This document shows positions 55,901-63,433 of a DNA stretch of 64,000 nt, one piece after another; within the stretch, counting starts at the first letter, position 1; every line of letters starts with the position of its first letter. Source of the stretch: JBQTGK01 sp052400665 (GTDB taxonomy: Bacteria; Bacteroidota; Bacteroidia; Bacteroidales; Marinifilaceae); NCBI GenBank assembly GCA_052400665.1, contig JBQTGK010000001.1; one strand, given 5' to 3'. Both the position numbers and the translations under genes were made by a program. Under the pieces are notes generated by a model. That model had not been told where the DNA came from, did no database searches, and was given only the letters and a program-made list of their open reading frames with translations.

Positions 55901-56041
55901 AATACCGTTTATTTGCTGAAAATAAGTCGGGAATCGGGAATTATATGAACTTATAAGCAAAACATTCTTGTTCTCCTGCGCAGATATATCAAACGATAAA
56001 TGCAGGAAAAAAAATACTAGTAATATGTTCCATTTTTTCAT
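52976..56041 (-). CDS. Hybrid sensor histidine kinase with ABC-type substrate-binding sensor and PAS domains
   Basis: 1021 residues. Signal peptide, then a periplasmic ABC_sub_bind-like domain (VLLISSYNSRFPTYFQQING, VLTADDDAFNFVLRYEEELF), a membrane helix at about 337-358, two PAS domains (about 405-505 and 520-635, each ending in a PAC-like YxxSI or FVSVSEDITERK), HisKA (LANMSHEIRTPMNGILGFAE), HATPase_c (GAGLGLAISRAYVEMLGG) and a C-terminal receiver (DIDLVLMDIQMPEMNG). It senses a periplasmic ligand and phosphorylates its own receiver or a partner. No output regulator gene lies nearby. It forms a unit by itself. Confidence 0.92.
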   Translation of the reverse strand: MKKWNILLVFFFLHLSFDISAQENKNVLLISSYNSRFPTYFQQINGIKSILDTTDVNLDVEFMDRKRFTKPATYDLFYKSLKNKLANSEKYDAVLTADDDAFNFVLRYEEELFKSIPIVFFGVNNIEKALKQNSNPYVTGIVESVSMKETIELMIRLFPETGSVYCITDSTSSGLSDLESYRQHSAQIPKTKFKEINLSQLTFSEYKAKLKTISSNTPVLLLSAYNDKTHHTVDFRNTIHILHENLTAPLFHLWEHGMDNGVLGGKIISHFDQGKKAAEVVSNILSGKSVSDIRVVTKSPNVFMFDYNQLIRYNVPLTKLPDNSIITNQPVSFWNKYKQAILITLLILSVLLVLIAVLSGNIIKRKKIEKLLKIQNSDILKLNHDLVTAKLKAEEGEKKFKQLFYGHTAVKLLICAETGQIFDVNHAAAAFYGWSLQELCQMNIGDINTLPISELKKIIALAQKKGKVRQEFKHRKANGDVTDVEVFSSTVNISGKQYLYSIVHDISEKKKQEHLIRLLSRSVEQSPVAIIITDRKGIIEYVNQAFVKITGYSSDEAIGQSLRLLKSGKTPNTVYKELWNTITAGKTWSGEIQNKKTNGEFYWVSKAISPIYEDQELTNFVSVSEDITERKKIIEDLVVAKEKAQESDQLKSAFLANMSHEIRTPMNGILGFAELLKEPHLTEKEHQKYIQIIEKSGARMLNIINNIISISKIEAGIVDVNFSETNINTQLQFVYDSLKLDADYKNLKLSFTCELPEKESTIHTDSEMFYGILSNLVKNAIKYTDEGTIEFGCITKGEEVEFFVKDSGIGISKEKLDTIFERFIQADITDKMARQGAGLGLAISRAYVEMLGGRIWVESEEAKGSSFFFTLPHIINSKVQNDILIDEIPENETKSIISDVSGLKILIAEDDEASEMLMSIELKKFSKEILKATNAIDAIETCRQHSDIDLVLMDIQMPEMNGYQATREIRKFNKNVIIIAQTAFALTGDKDKAIEAGCNDYITKPVNGSELQEMIQRYFGE

Positions 56042-56194
56042 CGTCTTCTATCTTGGTTATAAAAATACGATTTTATCAATAAGCTTTTTATGTACATAAT
56101 ATTTTAGTTTATCTAAAAACACATTAAACGACCGACTTAAAGTATAAATATAACAGTTTTAAGGATACATAAAAATTGAAAATACTTATATTTC

Positions 56195-56455
56195 TGCGGT
56201 TTCTATTCGCAGCTCTTTTCCCGAAAACTACTATAACTTCTGCTGACTTCTCAATACAACTAACTCGTAGTTCTTGAGTCCTCCCCAGGTAAGCGTATTA
56301 ACTTTCTCTCTATCGCTACCGCATCTACCTAGTCTGCTGTGCTGTAAAATTGGACTTCGGTGTGACGTGCTACCTTATCCTAAGCAAACACCCGCCTCTA
56401 TATGCGATTTCTGTCCGTCAGTACAGAGGTTTGCAGTCTGGCTGCCTACATGCGA
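56195..56455 (-). other. Remnant of a group II intron 5' part (domains I-IV, no reverse transcriptase)
   Basis: Read on the minus strand it contains ACAGAAATCGCATATAGAGG, GATGCGGTAGCGATAGAGAG, CGCTTACCTGGGGAGGACTC and GAAGTCAGCAGAAGTTATAG, words I associate with the RNA part of Bacteroidetes group II introns in front of the reverse transcriptase gene. GC is higher than in the surroundings. The ORF and 3' end are missing. Opposite in orientation to the 3' remnant at 52278, so probably a separate insertion. Confidence 0.5.
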
Positions 56456-56495
56456 CACTTCACAATGTTACACTTGCCACTTGCTAATGTTGAGT

Positions 56496-56554
56496 GTATG
56501 AGGCGTAGCTTGTGTTGCGCCTGCGGCAAGCTATGCCTTATGACCGCTTGTTAC
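56496..56554. repeat. attC-like palindrome (site H)
   Basis: GTATGAGGCGTAGCTTG pairs with CAAGCTATGCCTTATGAC. The right end is GTTACC and the left region has GTTGAG preceded by AATGTT. It overlaps the stop codon of the Fic/Doc gene on its right edge. Confidence 0.7.
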
Positions 56555-57009
56555 CATTCGTTGTTTTCTTCGTCAGTAATACAGTTGATTAATTTTAATT
56601 TGATTTCCTCTGAGTAATCTTCTTCATATACTAAAGATTCAACTAATTCTTGTAGAAACTCTTTTTCAATCCTGCCAGCCGCAAGATGATAACTGATAGT
56701 CTCCATTTTATATAAAAATCTTTGAGCTGCTTCTAAATAACCATTCTTAAGAAGAAACATACTTCCTAAAGAGATTGCTATTCTTTTATTCCCATCTTGG
56801 AAACAATGGCTTTTATTTGCTGCAAAAAATAGATGAGTAAGTTTCTCTATAAAAGTCGGATAATATAAATCATTCTGAATATGTTCTATTACAGATTCTA
56901 ACAATCCAATATTAATAATCCCATCTGTTCCGCCGCCGCTTATTTCGATAGTTTTCCGATGGATATTAACAACCTCTTGTATGTCGGTAATGTAGATAAT
57001 TTCACTCAT
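56551..57009 (-). CDS. Fic/Doc family protein (death-on-curing type toxin)
   Basis: 152 residues. The Fic motif HxFx(D/E)GN(K)R is complete as HCFQDGNKR (68-76). The N-terminal IIYITDIQEVVNIHRKTIEI and SGGGTDGIINIGLLESVIEH are the Doc family start. Doc enzymes modify a target, in phage P1 by phosphorylating EF-Tu; other Fic proteins AMPylate. It follows and overlaps (4 bp) a DNA-binding gene at 57006-58010 that takes the antitoxin position. All active-site residues are intact. Confidence 0.88.
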   Translation of the reverse strand: MSEIIYITDIQEVVNIHRKTIEISGGGTDGIINIGLLESVIEHIQNDLYYPTFIEKLTHLFFAANKSHCFQDGNKRIAISLGSMFLLKNGYLEAAQRFLYKMETISYHLAAGRIEKEFLQELVESLVYEEDYSEEIKLKLINCITDEENNEW

Positions 57010-58010
57010 TCTGCATCTTTTAAACGTTTGAAAACATCCTTTGCTTCCTCTAGTTGTTTTTCAAAGTCTACACTTTGTTCTCCAAGGAATCGTTCAAAAT
57101 CAGCAGGAGATATTGAATGTATGTATTCTTCTAATTTCTTATGAAAAGCATCTCTAAAATGCAAATCTCGGGATGCCATTTTAGTCCGTGCATCATCTAT
57201 ATGTGGTCTTTGTAATGGATGCTCTGAGAAATATTTAAATATATTATCTACTTCTTTCTGTTGTAATTTACGTCCTATTTGTTGGTGTTTTTTTTCAAGT
57301 TCAAATGCAATTCCTGTTTCAAAAGAAGCAACAAGATTCAATATTTCTGAATACATTGTATCTCTTGCATTTTCTTTTGTTTCAAGTTTTAAGATTTGTT
57401 TATACTCCTTAGCATTCTCCTTAAAAATGCACTGATAGATTCTGTCTGTATATAGAGAGTATTTATAATTTCCCATATCTACATATCTGCTAAGTGCCGA
57501 GGTGAACTCTTTTCTGTATTTACTTTCTTTAATTGCAGTTGGCAAATAATCTGAGTCTTTTCGATTTATATATTTGGTTCCACCTCCTGTTTTTTCATTA
57601 ATAGTTTCAATTACAATATCAAGCATTTTTGACCTAAGATGTTTTGCATTTTCGCTTTCTGCGAGTAACATTCCTAGATTTAAAAATGCTCTAAAGTTAA
57701 ATAAGCCTAGTTGGGTTGTTTTGCTCGGGACATTGATGACATGACCAAATTGTAACTTCAACTCTTTTAGCTGTTTACCCTTGCTTAAAATATATCCATT
57801 GTGTTTTAACTCATGGTCATATTTTTCTAAATACCGTTTAACTGTTCTTTCATCAATATCATAAAAGTCAGCTACCATTTGGGTAGTAAATTTATATTCG
57901 CCCTCAAATAACAATCCAGGTAAACCAATATATTCTTGAACTTTTTCAATCGCAAAACGATTATTTAATATATTTTGTCTATCAATATTTGAATTTGTCA
58001 AATCTCTCAT
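57006..58010 (-). CDS. RhuM-like DNA-binding protein paired with Fic/Doc
   Basis: 334 residues. The N-terminal part (YKFTTQMVADFYDIDERTVK, YLEKYDHELKHNGY) is an HTH with the layout of RhuM/DNA-binding virulence-type proteins. NFRAFLNLGMLLAESENAKH and LRSKMLDIVIETINEKTGGG belong to the same family core. The C-terminal 120 residues are a coiled, charged helical region. It overlaps the toxin gene by ATGA, so the two are coupled. It likely neutralises the Fic protein and regulates the operon; this is inferred from position. Confidence 0.8.
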   Translation of the reverse strand: MRDLTNSNIDRQNILNNRFAIEKVQEYIGLPGLLFEGEYKFTTQMVADFYDIDERTVKRYLEKYDHELKHNGYILSKGKQLKELKLQFGHVINVPSKTTQLGLFNFRAFLNLGMLLAESENAKHLRSKMLDIVIETINEKTGGGTKYINRKDSDYLPTAIKESKYRKEFTSALSRYVDMGNYKYSLYTDRIYQCIFKENAKEYKQILKLETKENARDTMYSEILNLVASFETGIAFELEKKHQQIGRKLQQKEVDNIFKYFSEHPLQRPHIDDARTKMASRDLHFRDAFHKKLEEYIHSISPADFERFLGEQSVDFEKQLEEAKDVFKRLKDAE

Positions 58011-58064
58011 ATAAAATCTTTTTTATAAAGATACATATTTCCTACAATGCTGTTTTCAATGAAT

Positions 58065-58258
58065 GGTAACGGTTAGTATAAGAAACGTAAGTGATTTCGA
58101 AGCACTTAACTCTCAATTTACACTGAGCCAAATTTGCGTTTTGACACAAATGTATTGATTCAAAACAACCCGTCAAATCGCAGATTTGGCGGAGCTGCTT
58201 AAATGCCATACCGTTTCGTAAACCACTGAGCCACTTATGTTTTTTATATATTGTTACC
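58065..58258. repeat. attC-like imperfect palindrome, family 1 (site I)
   Basis: GGTAACGGTTAGTATAAGAA and its continuation ACGTAAGTG pair with CCACTTATGTTTTTTATATA and TTGTTACC. The inner arms GCCAAATTTGCGTTTTGAC and GTCAAATCGCAGATTTGGC are the same as in site A (39611-39798), which flanks a different gene. It sits between the Fic pair and the CD-NTase gene. Confidence 0.82.
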
Positions 58259-58269
58259 GCCTGTTTGTT

Positions 58270-59049
58270 CTATAAATCAGGCAATTCCTCCTTCAATTTA
58301 CTTTCAGCCGTATATGGCATTTCATCATTCAAATTTTCTTGTACTTTCTTTATATTTTCTTGTAGCCTTTCAACTTTTCGCTTTTTATAATCAGGTAGAC
58401 CATATGTAGGTAGTCCATTTACAGCAGAGAAGAAATAGTCTTTCAAGTTTGTGTCAAAAAAATAGAGTTTATCAACAATATATTTTTCAAGTTCATAAGA
58501 TGTATAAACCTTACCATTTAAAACATTCCAATATTTTAAAACTCGTACAAGGGGTTTGATTTTATAGTTGCAATTAGTATTCTTATTTGTTAAATCAGTT
58601 TTCATCTGACTTGGGTTTGTTGAAGTCCAGTCTTGATAATCTGATGAAGGAGCAGGAATATAAATAGTACCCCAACTTTTATAAGCAGGCACTAACTCAA
58701 ATTTTATATGATTAAGTTTCAAAACCATAGTTGGCGAAGATTGAAAAACCTCAGATGTTGAATAATAAGTATCTACGAACCTTTTAAGCCTAGAGAGTAA
58801 TGTCTGTGGTTTGAAATCACCTCCATCATTAAAAATAATCATATAATCTATATCACTATTAGAATCAACAGACCGAGGCAGAATTGTTACTCTGTCATAT
58901 GAACCAAAAACAAAAGAAGATTCAATAGTGTTAAAATAGTAACCGAGCCTGGTTTCTAATGTTGAAATTGATGTTGTAATACTCGATTTTTCATTTGTGC
59001 TTAAAATTAAGTTACTACCTAATTTATCCAGATGTGATAATACTGACAT
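58270..59049 (-). CDS. CD-NTase/SMODS-like nucleotidyltransferase (CBASS-like cyclase)
   Basis: 259 residues. The polymerase-beta-type core has FGSYDRVTILP (Gly49-Ser50) and SNSDIDYMIIF (Asp66 and Asp68), with Glu118 in KFELVPAY at the third metal position. The OAS-type helical C-terminal domain follows (KIKPLVRVLKYWNVLNGKVY, SYELEKYIVDKLYFF). CD-NTases make cyclic di- or trinucleotides in response to infection. Its partner, 6 bp upstream, is an S-4TM-like membrane protein, giving a minimal two-gene CBASS-like operon. Product nucleotide unknown. Confidence 0.88.
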   Translation of the reverse strand: MSVLSHLDKLGSNLILSTNEKSSITTSISTLETRLGYYFNTIESSFVFGSYDRVTILPRSVDSNSDIDYMIIFNDGGDFKPQTLLSRLKRFVDTYYSTSEVFQSSPTMVLKLNHIKFELVPAYKSWGTIYIPAPSSDYQDWTSTNPSQMKTDLTNKNTNCNYKIKPLVRVLKYWNVLNGKVYTSYELEKYIVDKLYFFDTNLKDYFFSAVNGLPTYGLPDYKKRKVERLQENIKKVQENLNDEMPYTAESKLKEELPDL

Positions 59050-59055
59050 ATTTAA

Positions 59056-59946
59056 TTATTTAATTTCGTTAATTTTCATTTTTATTGAACTATCAGTAAG
59101 TAATTCATAAGAATCTTTGAAATACCTATAAAACCAATTTGGAATTTTATTTACATGGACTCTCAATGAATAGATTGAATTTTGTATTTCACGTAAATCT
59201 GAATAGTCTGGTACACTTTTATCAATTTTATAATTAGAAAGCAACGAGTTTATTTTTCCAATAATTCGCTCCTTTTTCATTATTACTTCTTTTTGGTTAC
59301 TTATTAATTGTATTTGAAATTTTAAGAATGTCAAGGACGGTAAAAAGATTAAAGTAAAAGATTCAAATGGCAGGTTTTTAATAAAACCAATTGTTATGAT
59401 TGTCAAGTAATATAAGCCAAGTATTAGATACAGAGCTACACTATATTTCTTTCTTAAATCTTTATCCCAGAATACATTTGTTTTTTGACAGAAAAGCACT
59501 GCAATTTCATGTTCAAGTTCTTTCTTTATTTCTAACGAGTACCAATCAGTTAAATCACTCTTTTTATATTTTTGAGCAAGTCTTATTATATCTTCGTTCT
59601 CTACTTTATTTTCACATAAAAGATTATTCCATGCCAATTTAAAAAGGCTATTGTCAAACTGTTCTTGGATTTTTGCAGCAATAGAAGTTTTATTTTTCAT
59701 CAAACTATCCAGTAAGATGGAGGCAATCATTAAAAGACCAGATAAAATTACAACACTACTTTGTTGATTTAAACTGGGTATAAAAATTAAAATCAAGGGA
59801 AAAATCATTGATATACTTATAATCAAATATTCAGTGATAGAGCAATTTTTTGAAATAGTATATGCTGTTCTTTGAGCTTTTAGTAACTGAATAAATTCAG
59901 GTTTATTTTGATTAAGTGTTATATCGTTCATTGTTTCTGTTTTCAA
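59056..59946 (-). CDS. S-4TM family membrane effector (CBASS-like)
   Basis: 296 residues. Two pairs of membrane helices (YLIISISMIFPLILIFIP at about 41-58 and VVILSGLLMIASILLDSL; then ALYLILGLYYLTIITIGF and FTLIFLPSLTFLKFQ) surround a cytoplasmic helical domain of about 85 residues. The order 2TM-helices-2TM and the N-terminal helix fit the S-4TM family, predicted to form membrane pores when a cyclic nucleotide is sensed. It is transcribed before the CD-NTase gene. The 59953-60357 repeat begins 7 bp upstream of the start. Confidence 0.85.
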   Translation of the reverse strand: MKTETMNDITLNQNKPEFIQLLKAQRTAYTISKNCSITEYLIISISMIFPLILIFIPSLNQQSSVVILSGLLMIASILLDSLMKNKTSIAAKIQEQFDNSLFKLAWNNLLCENKVENEDIIRLAQKYKKSDLTDWYSLEIKKELEHEIAVLFCQKTNVFWDKDLRKKYSVALYLILGLYYLTIITIGFIKNLPFESFTLIFLPSLTFLKFQIQLISNQKEVIMKKERIIGKINSLLSNYKIDKSVPDYSDLREIQNSIYSLRVHVNKIPNWFYRYFKDSYELLTDSSIKMKINEIK

Positions 59947-59952
59947 ATTGGC

Positions 59953-60357
59953 GGTAACTAATCAGTAACCCTACCCATACTATCGATACATTTCCTTTAG
60001 AAAGAGTTGCTGTTTGTTTTTGTTATAAATATAATAACTATTTTATGTGTATAACTATAGCAAAACAATTATTTTTATGAAAACTTTAGTGTGTTACTAT
60101 TGTAGCATAATCCCCTTTTTATTGTTATATAATGAGCTAGTTAATCTACACGATTTCTAATGTGGGTTTTTATTATGATGGATGCTTCGGAGCCTCAGCT
60201 GAAGTAAGGTGGTGAAATGGAATGGTGGTGGGTTTAATTGCAGATTGGAAATTCTAGACTCTTGCTAGCTTGTGTTTTTACTTTTGCAAAGTAAAGCACG
60301 AGCTAAAAGCTCTCGCTATCGGGGTTCCTGCCACACGAACGCTTAGTTGTTAGCGGT
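59953..60357. repeat. Long dispersed repeat, family 3, copy J (most complete)
   Basis: Core 59953-60319 is nearly identical to copies C and F. This copy continues without interruption into the tail CCACACGAACGCTTAGTTG and TTAGCGG, which in copy C is split off by 260 bp. The left end GGTAACTAATCAGTAACC and right end TTGTTAGCGG give inverted TAAC/GTTA cores like the smaller palindromes, so the whole could be a long attC-like unit. Confidence 0.85.
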
Positions 60358-61313
60358 AGTTGTTATTTCTTTCAATAGTAATAGAATCTGTCCTTCACCC
60401 TTGCTATAATGATATTGCTCCGCATTAGGATTAGCAGCAAATATCGACATTGAGTGTAAAGAGTAATCCCTATAAGAGTTGTCTCTAAAAGACGCTTCTA
60501 ATGCCTCTACTCTTTCTTCATTAAAGAAAACTCTTGCATAAATATCGTATTCCTTACTTTTATCAAGTTCTAAAAACTCTTCAAGTTGTTTGTTTTCAAT
60601 AAATATATTCTCAAAATTATCGAAATTCACCTTTAATCTAGGCTTAATTATTTTCATTTTAGCACCTATTGTTTTCCCATAACTCAATCCAAATTTTGAA
60701 CATAAATCTTTTGAGGCAGGAAAGGGCTCATCTTTGAATTTTACTTTCAGTTTAAGCTCTTTTCCAGAATAAATTTTGGGCGTTAAGAAAAACCTATTTA
60801 TTAGCTTTTCACTTTTCTCAAAATCATCCTCATTATCAACATCTTCTATTTTTTCATCTAAATATTCTTTAAATTTTCGATTTAGCTTATCAACTAGATC
60901 AATGGAGTCTTTAAAGAAATCAACAGTATGATTTTCTTTTAGTTTGTCTTTAAAAATATTTAACTTTTCTTGTTGTGGAAAATCGAAATAACTAGGTGAC
61001 ACTTTAGCATTATCATTATCTATAAGATAGATAAGTACAGTTTTATTTAATTCTATTGCTTTTTCATATTCAAGTTGAGTGTATGATTTGTTTGTTTCTT
61101 TATCTATTGAACCAAATCTAACCCCTATTATTCCAATATAGATATCAGCTTGCTCTAATTCATTTAAACACGTTGTTAATGAGTCTTCTGGTCTAGCTCC
61201 AAAATCCTCCATGCCCTTCACTATTACATTAAATTTATTTAGAGCATTTCAAATTTCTTTTCTTTCCTCTTGTAAATCAAGAAATGTAGATGATATAAAA
61301 ACTGTTTTTTCAT
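60343..61313 (-). pseudogene. DUF4062 protein, disrupted near the start
   Basis: The long open part (60343-61221, starting GTG) has VKGMEDFGARPEDSLTTCL and ELEQADIYIGIIGVRFGS, the core of DUF4062, a TIR-like/NTPase-associated domain. Upstream the frame continues as TVFISSTFLDLQEERKEI, the missing start of DUF4062, but a TGA (61249-61251) interrupts it, and the ATG at 61311-61313 is out of frame by one base after a run of six A. Two lesions suggest decay, although a shorter protein from the GTG is possible. The C-terminal half (KIYSGKELKLKVKFKDEPF) is not recognised. Confidence 0.7.
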
Positions 61314-61336
61314 TGGTTGTTTAAATTTCTATTACC

Positions 61337-61469
61337 GCTAACGTGTTTGTATATGGTTTGTTGCGTGGTTTAAGCATTAAAGTTAGCAAATAAATCACAG
61401 ATAGAAAGTCCGCGAGGACTTTCGTAAGTATGCTTTAACTAGCAATGAATTATAAACGTTGTTGTGTGC
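61337..61469. repeat. attC-like imperfect palindrome, family 4 (site K)
   Basis: GCTAACGTGTTTGTATATGG and GGTTTAAGCAT at the left pair loosely with ATGCTTTAACTAGCAATG and TATAAACGTTGTTGTG at the right. The centre GAAAGTCCGCGAGGACTTTC (61404-61423) is a perfect palindrome. Ends are CTAACG and CGTTGT. It is the right border of the cassette-like run. Confidence 0.78.
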
Positions 61470-61514
61470 TCGTGCTTTCTTACTTAGTTCCCATTAAAAA
61501 AAATGTTCTTGTTT

Positions 61515-62330
61515 TTAGAAAAAAAATCTATCAATTTTGGAATTTTCTAGACTTTTAGGAGCATACGATAATCCTATTTCTCTAAAATTCGTTGGTCCAT
61601 CATGTTTTTTTATTTTAAACCCTGTCCAGTCACTTACAAAAAATTCTGGTAAAAAAGTAATTCCTAGGCCAGACATAAGTATGGTTAATACCTCGTTTTT
61701 ACTTTGACAATTAGCAATTGAATTCCATTTCAGGCCTGAGTTATTCAATATGGAAAGGCTTTGTTGGTGTGCCTCACAAGGAGGACAATGAATAAATGGT
61801 TCTCCATTTAAATCCTTTATCTCTACGATGTCTTTTTTAGCCAATCGATGGTTTTCGGGAACACAAAGCACGTAGTTTTCTCTAATAAGTGGTAAGAATA
61901 AATGTTCTTCAAATTTCCACTCTCTAATTAGTAAATTTATTTCGCAATCATGACCAATTGGTCTAATATCCCATTCAATATTACCTAGCACTTTAGAAGC
62001 TGTCCTAAAAAACTCGTTTTTAAGTTGTTGAGGAAGACTATCTGCTATACCAATTATTATTTTAGGTTTAAAGTTTTCATCTTTAAACATTTCGGGTATT
62101 GCGTTTAATTCTCCCAATATTCTTTTAGCAATTGGATATAAATAATGCGCATCCTCTTTTATTTCTACACCTCTTTTGTTTCTTAAGAATAGTTGTTTTC
62201 CAATTATTTCTTCTAATTGTTTTAATCCATTTGATATGTTAGGTTGTGATACAAAGCACTTTTCAGCAGCTCTTGTTAGATTTTTTTCTTCGTAAACAGC
62301 AACAAAAAATCGTAGTAACCTCTCATCCAT
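61515..62330 (-). CDS. LysR family transcriptional regulator
   Basis: 271 residues. N-terminal winged helix (LLRFFVAVYEEKNLTRAAEK, CFVSQPNISNGLKQLEEI) followed by a substrate-binding-like domain (IIIGIADSLPQQLKNEFF, CEAHQQSLSILNN). A little shorter than the family norm. Divergent from the dehydrogenase gene at 62452 with a 121-bp shared region, the usual layout for a regulator and its target. Confidence 0.93.
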   Translation of the reverse strand: MDERLLRFFVAVYEEKNLTRAAEKCFVSQPNISNGLKQLEEIIGKQLFLRNKRGVEIKEDAHYLYPIAKRILGELNAIPEMFKDENFKPKIIIGIADSLPQQLKNEFFRTASKVLGNIEWDIRPIGHDCEINLLIREWKFEEHLFLPLIRENYVLCVPENHRLAKKDIVEIKDLNGEPFIHCPPCEAHQQSLSILNNSGLKWNSIANCQSKNEVLTILMSGLGITFLPEFFVSDWTGFKIKKHDGPTNFREIGLSYAPKSLENSKIDRFFF

Positions 62331-62451
62331 AAGTAATTGTTATAATAGCTATTTATAATTAGTATTTTGACGATGTAAATATACAGTCTATTTTCGCAAA
62401 ATCTTTAAAAATAAACCTTATAGGTAGTAAAATCTGAAAATATTTATCATC

Positions 62452-63183
62452 ATGAAAACTAATAACAAATTAATTGTAATCACGGGAGCAAGTTCAGGGT
62501 TTGGTTTAGAAATGGCAAAAGAATTTGCAAAAGATGGCTATTCATTACTTTTATTGGCACGAAGAATTGAAAAAATGGAAGCATTAAAACTTCCAAACAC
62601 AATGTGTAGAAAAGTAGATGTTACCCATAAAGATGAATTCGAGGCTGCAGTTCGTGAAGCTGAAGCTAAATATGGCAAAACAGATTTAATTGTCAACAAT
62701 GCAGGTGTTATGCTCTTAGGTGATATTGCAACACAAGATGCTAAAGAGTGGAAAACAATGTTAGATGTAAATATCATGGGCGTAATGAATGGAATGCAAA
62801 TCGTTATGAATGATATGAAAGAGAGAAAAAGCGGAACAATTATTAACGTTTCTTCAATTGCAGGCGTTATTCCATTTGACAATCATGCAGCATATTGTGC
62901 AAGCAAATTCGGAGTAACAGGATTAACTAGAGTAGCGCGCGGAGAAATGTCTCCTTTTAATGTCCGAGTATTGTCAATAATGCCTGGAGCCGTTAAAACA
63001 GAACTTTTAGGACATACAACCGACCAAAGTATTATCGATGGTTATAATGATTGGAAAGAATCAGTTGGAGCGGTTAACATCACAGCTACTGATGTTGCCC
63101 AAACCATAAAATATGCCTACGAACTCCCTCAAGCAGTTTCTTTACGCGAAATTATTATTACCGATACCAAGCAAGATGCGTAA
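62452..63183 (+). CDS. Short-chain dehydrogenase/reductase
   Basis: 243 residues, classical SDR: cofactor motif TGASSGFG (11-18), NNAG (82-85), Ser134/135 in INVSSIAG, Tyr148 and Lys152 in YCASK. The acidic/basic pattern after beta-2 (LLARRIEKM) suggests NADP(H). Similar to oxidoreductases of the YdfG-like type. Substrate unknown. Probably controlled by the divergent LysR gene. A hairpin follows. Confidence 0.93.
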   Translation: MKTNNKLIVITGASSGFGLEMAKEFAKDGYSLLLLARRIEKMEALKLPNTMCRKVDVTHKDEFEAAVREAEAKYGKTDLIVNNAGVMLLGDIATQDAKEWKTMLDVNIMGVMNGMQIVMNDMKERKSGTIINVSSIAGVIPFDNHAAYCASKFGVTGLTRVARGEMSPFNVRVLSIMPGAVKTELLGHTTDQSIIDGYNDWKESVGAVNITATDVAQTIKYAYELPQAVSLREIIITDTKQDA

Positions 63184-63202
63184 TACTTAACATTATGCAG
63201 AG

Positions 63203-63236
63203 TCATTCTATCATTTTTTGATAGAATGATTTCTTT
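63203..63236 (+). terminator. Terminator after the dehydrogenase gene
   Basis: TCATTCTATCA (63203-63213), a five-base T loop, TGATAGAATGA (63219-63229) and TTTCTTT. An 11-bp perfect stem with a T-rich tail, 20 bp after the stop. It may also serve the other strand weakly. Confidence 0.7.
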
Positions 63237-63433
63237 AGTTTCCTTTTTTTTGCATGAAACACAACGAGAGTATAAAAGAAGTACGGATTTGACAACTTCT
63301 ACATCTTGCGTCTATTTATTAGTTAATTTAATTCGAGTCCAATTTAAGAAAATAATTGCTCAGCGAGAAATTAAATTAACGCTGGTTCAAACAACTACTA
63401 CCCTTCCGGAAAGCACGTTTTACCGTATTTATT

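Noticed and set aside
56274..56617. Two overlapping plus-strand frames of about 70 codons
   Set aside because: They lie antisense to the group II intron remnant and over the site H palindrome; Cys/Ser/Leu-rich content is typical of antisense structural RNA.
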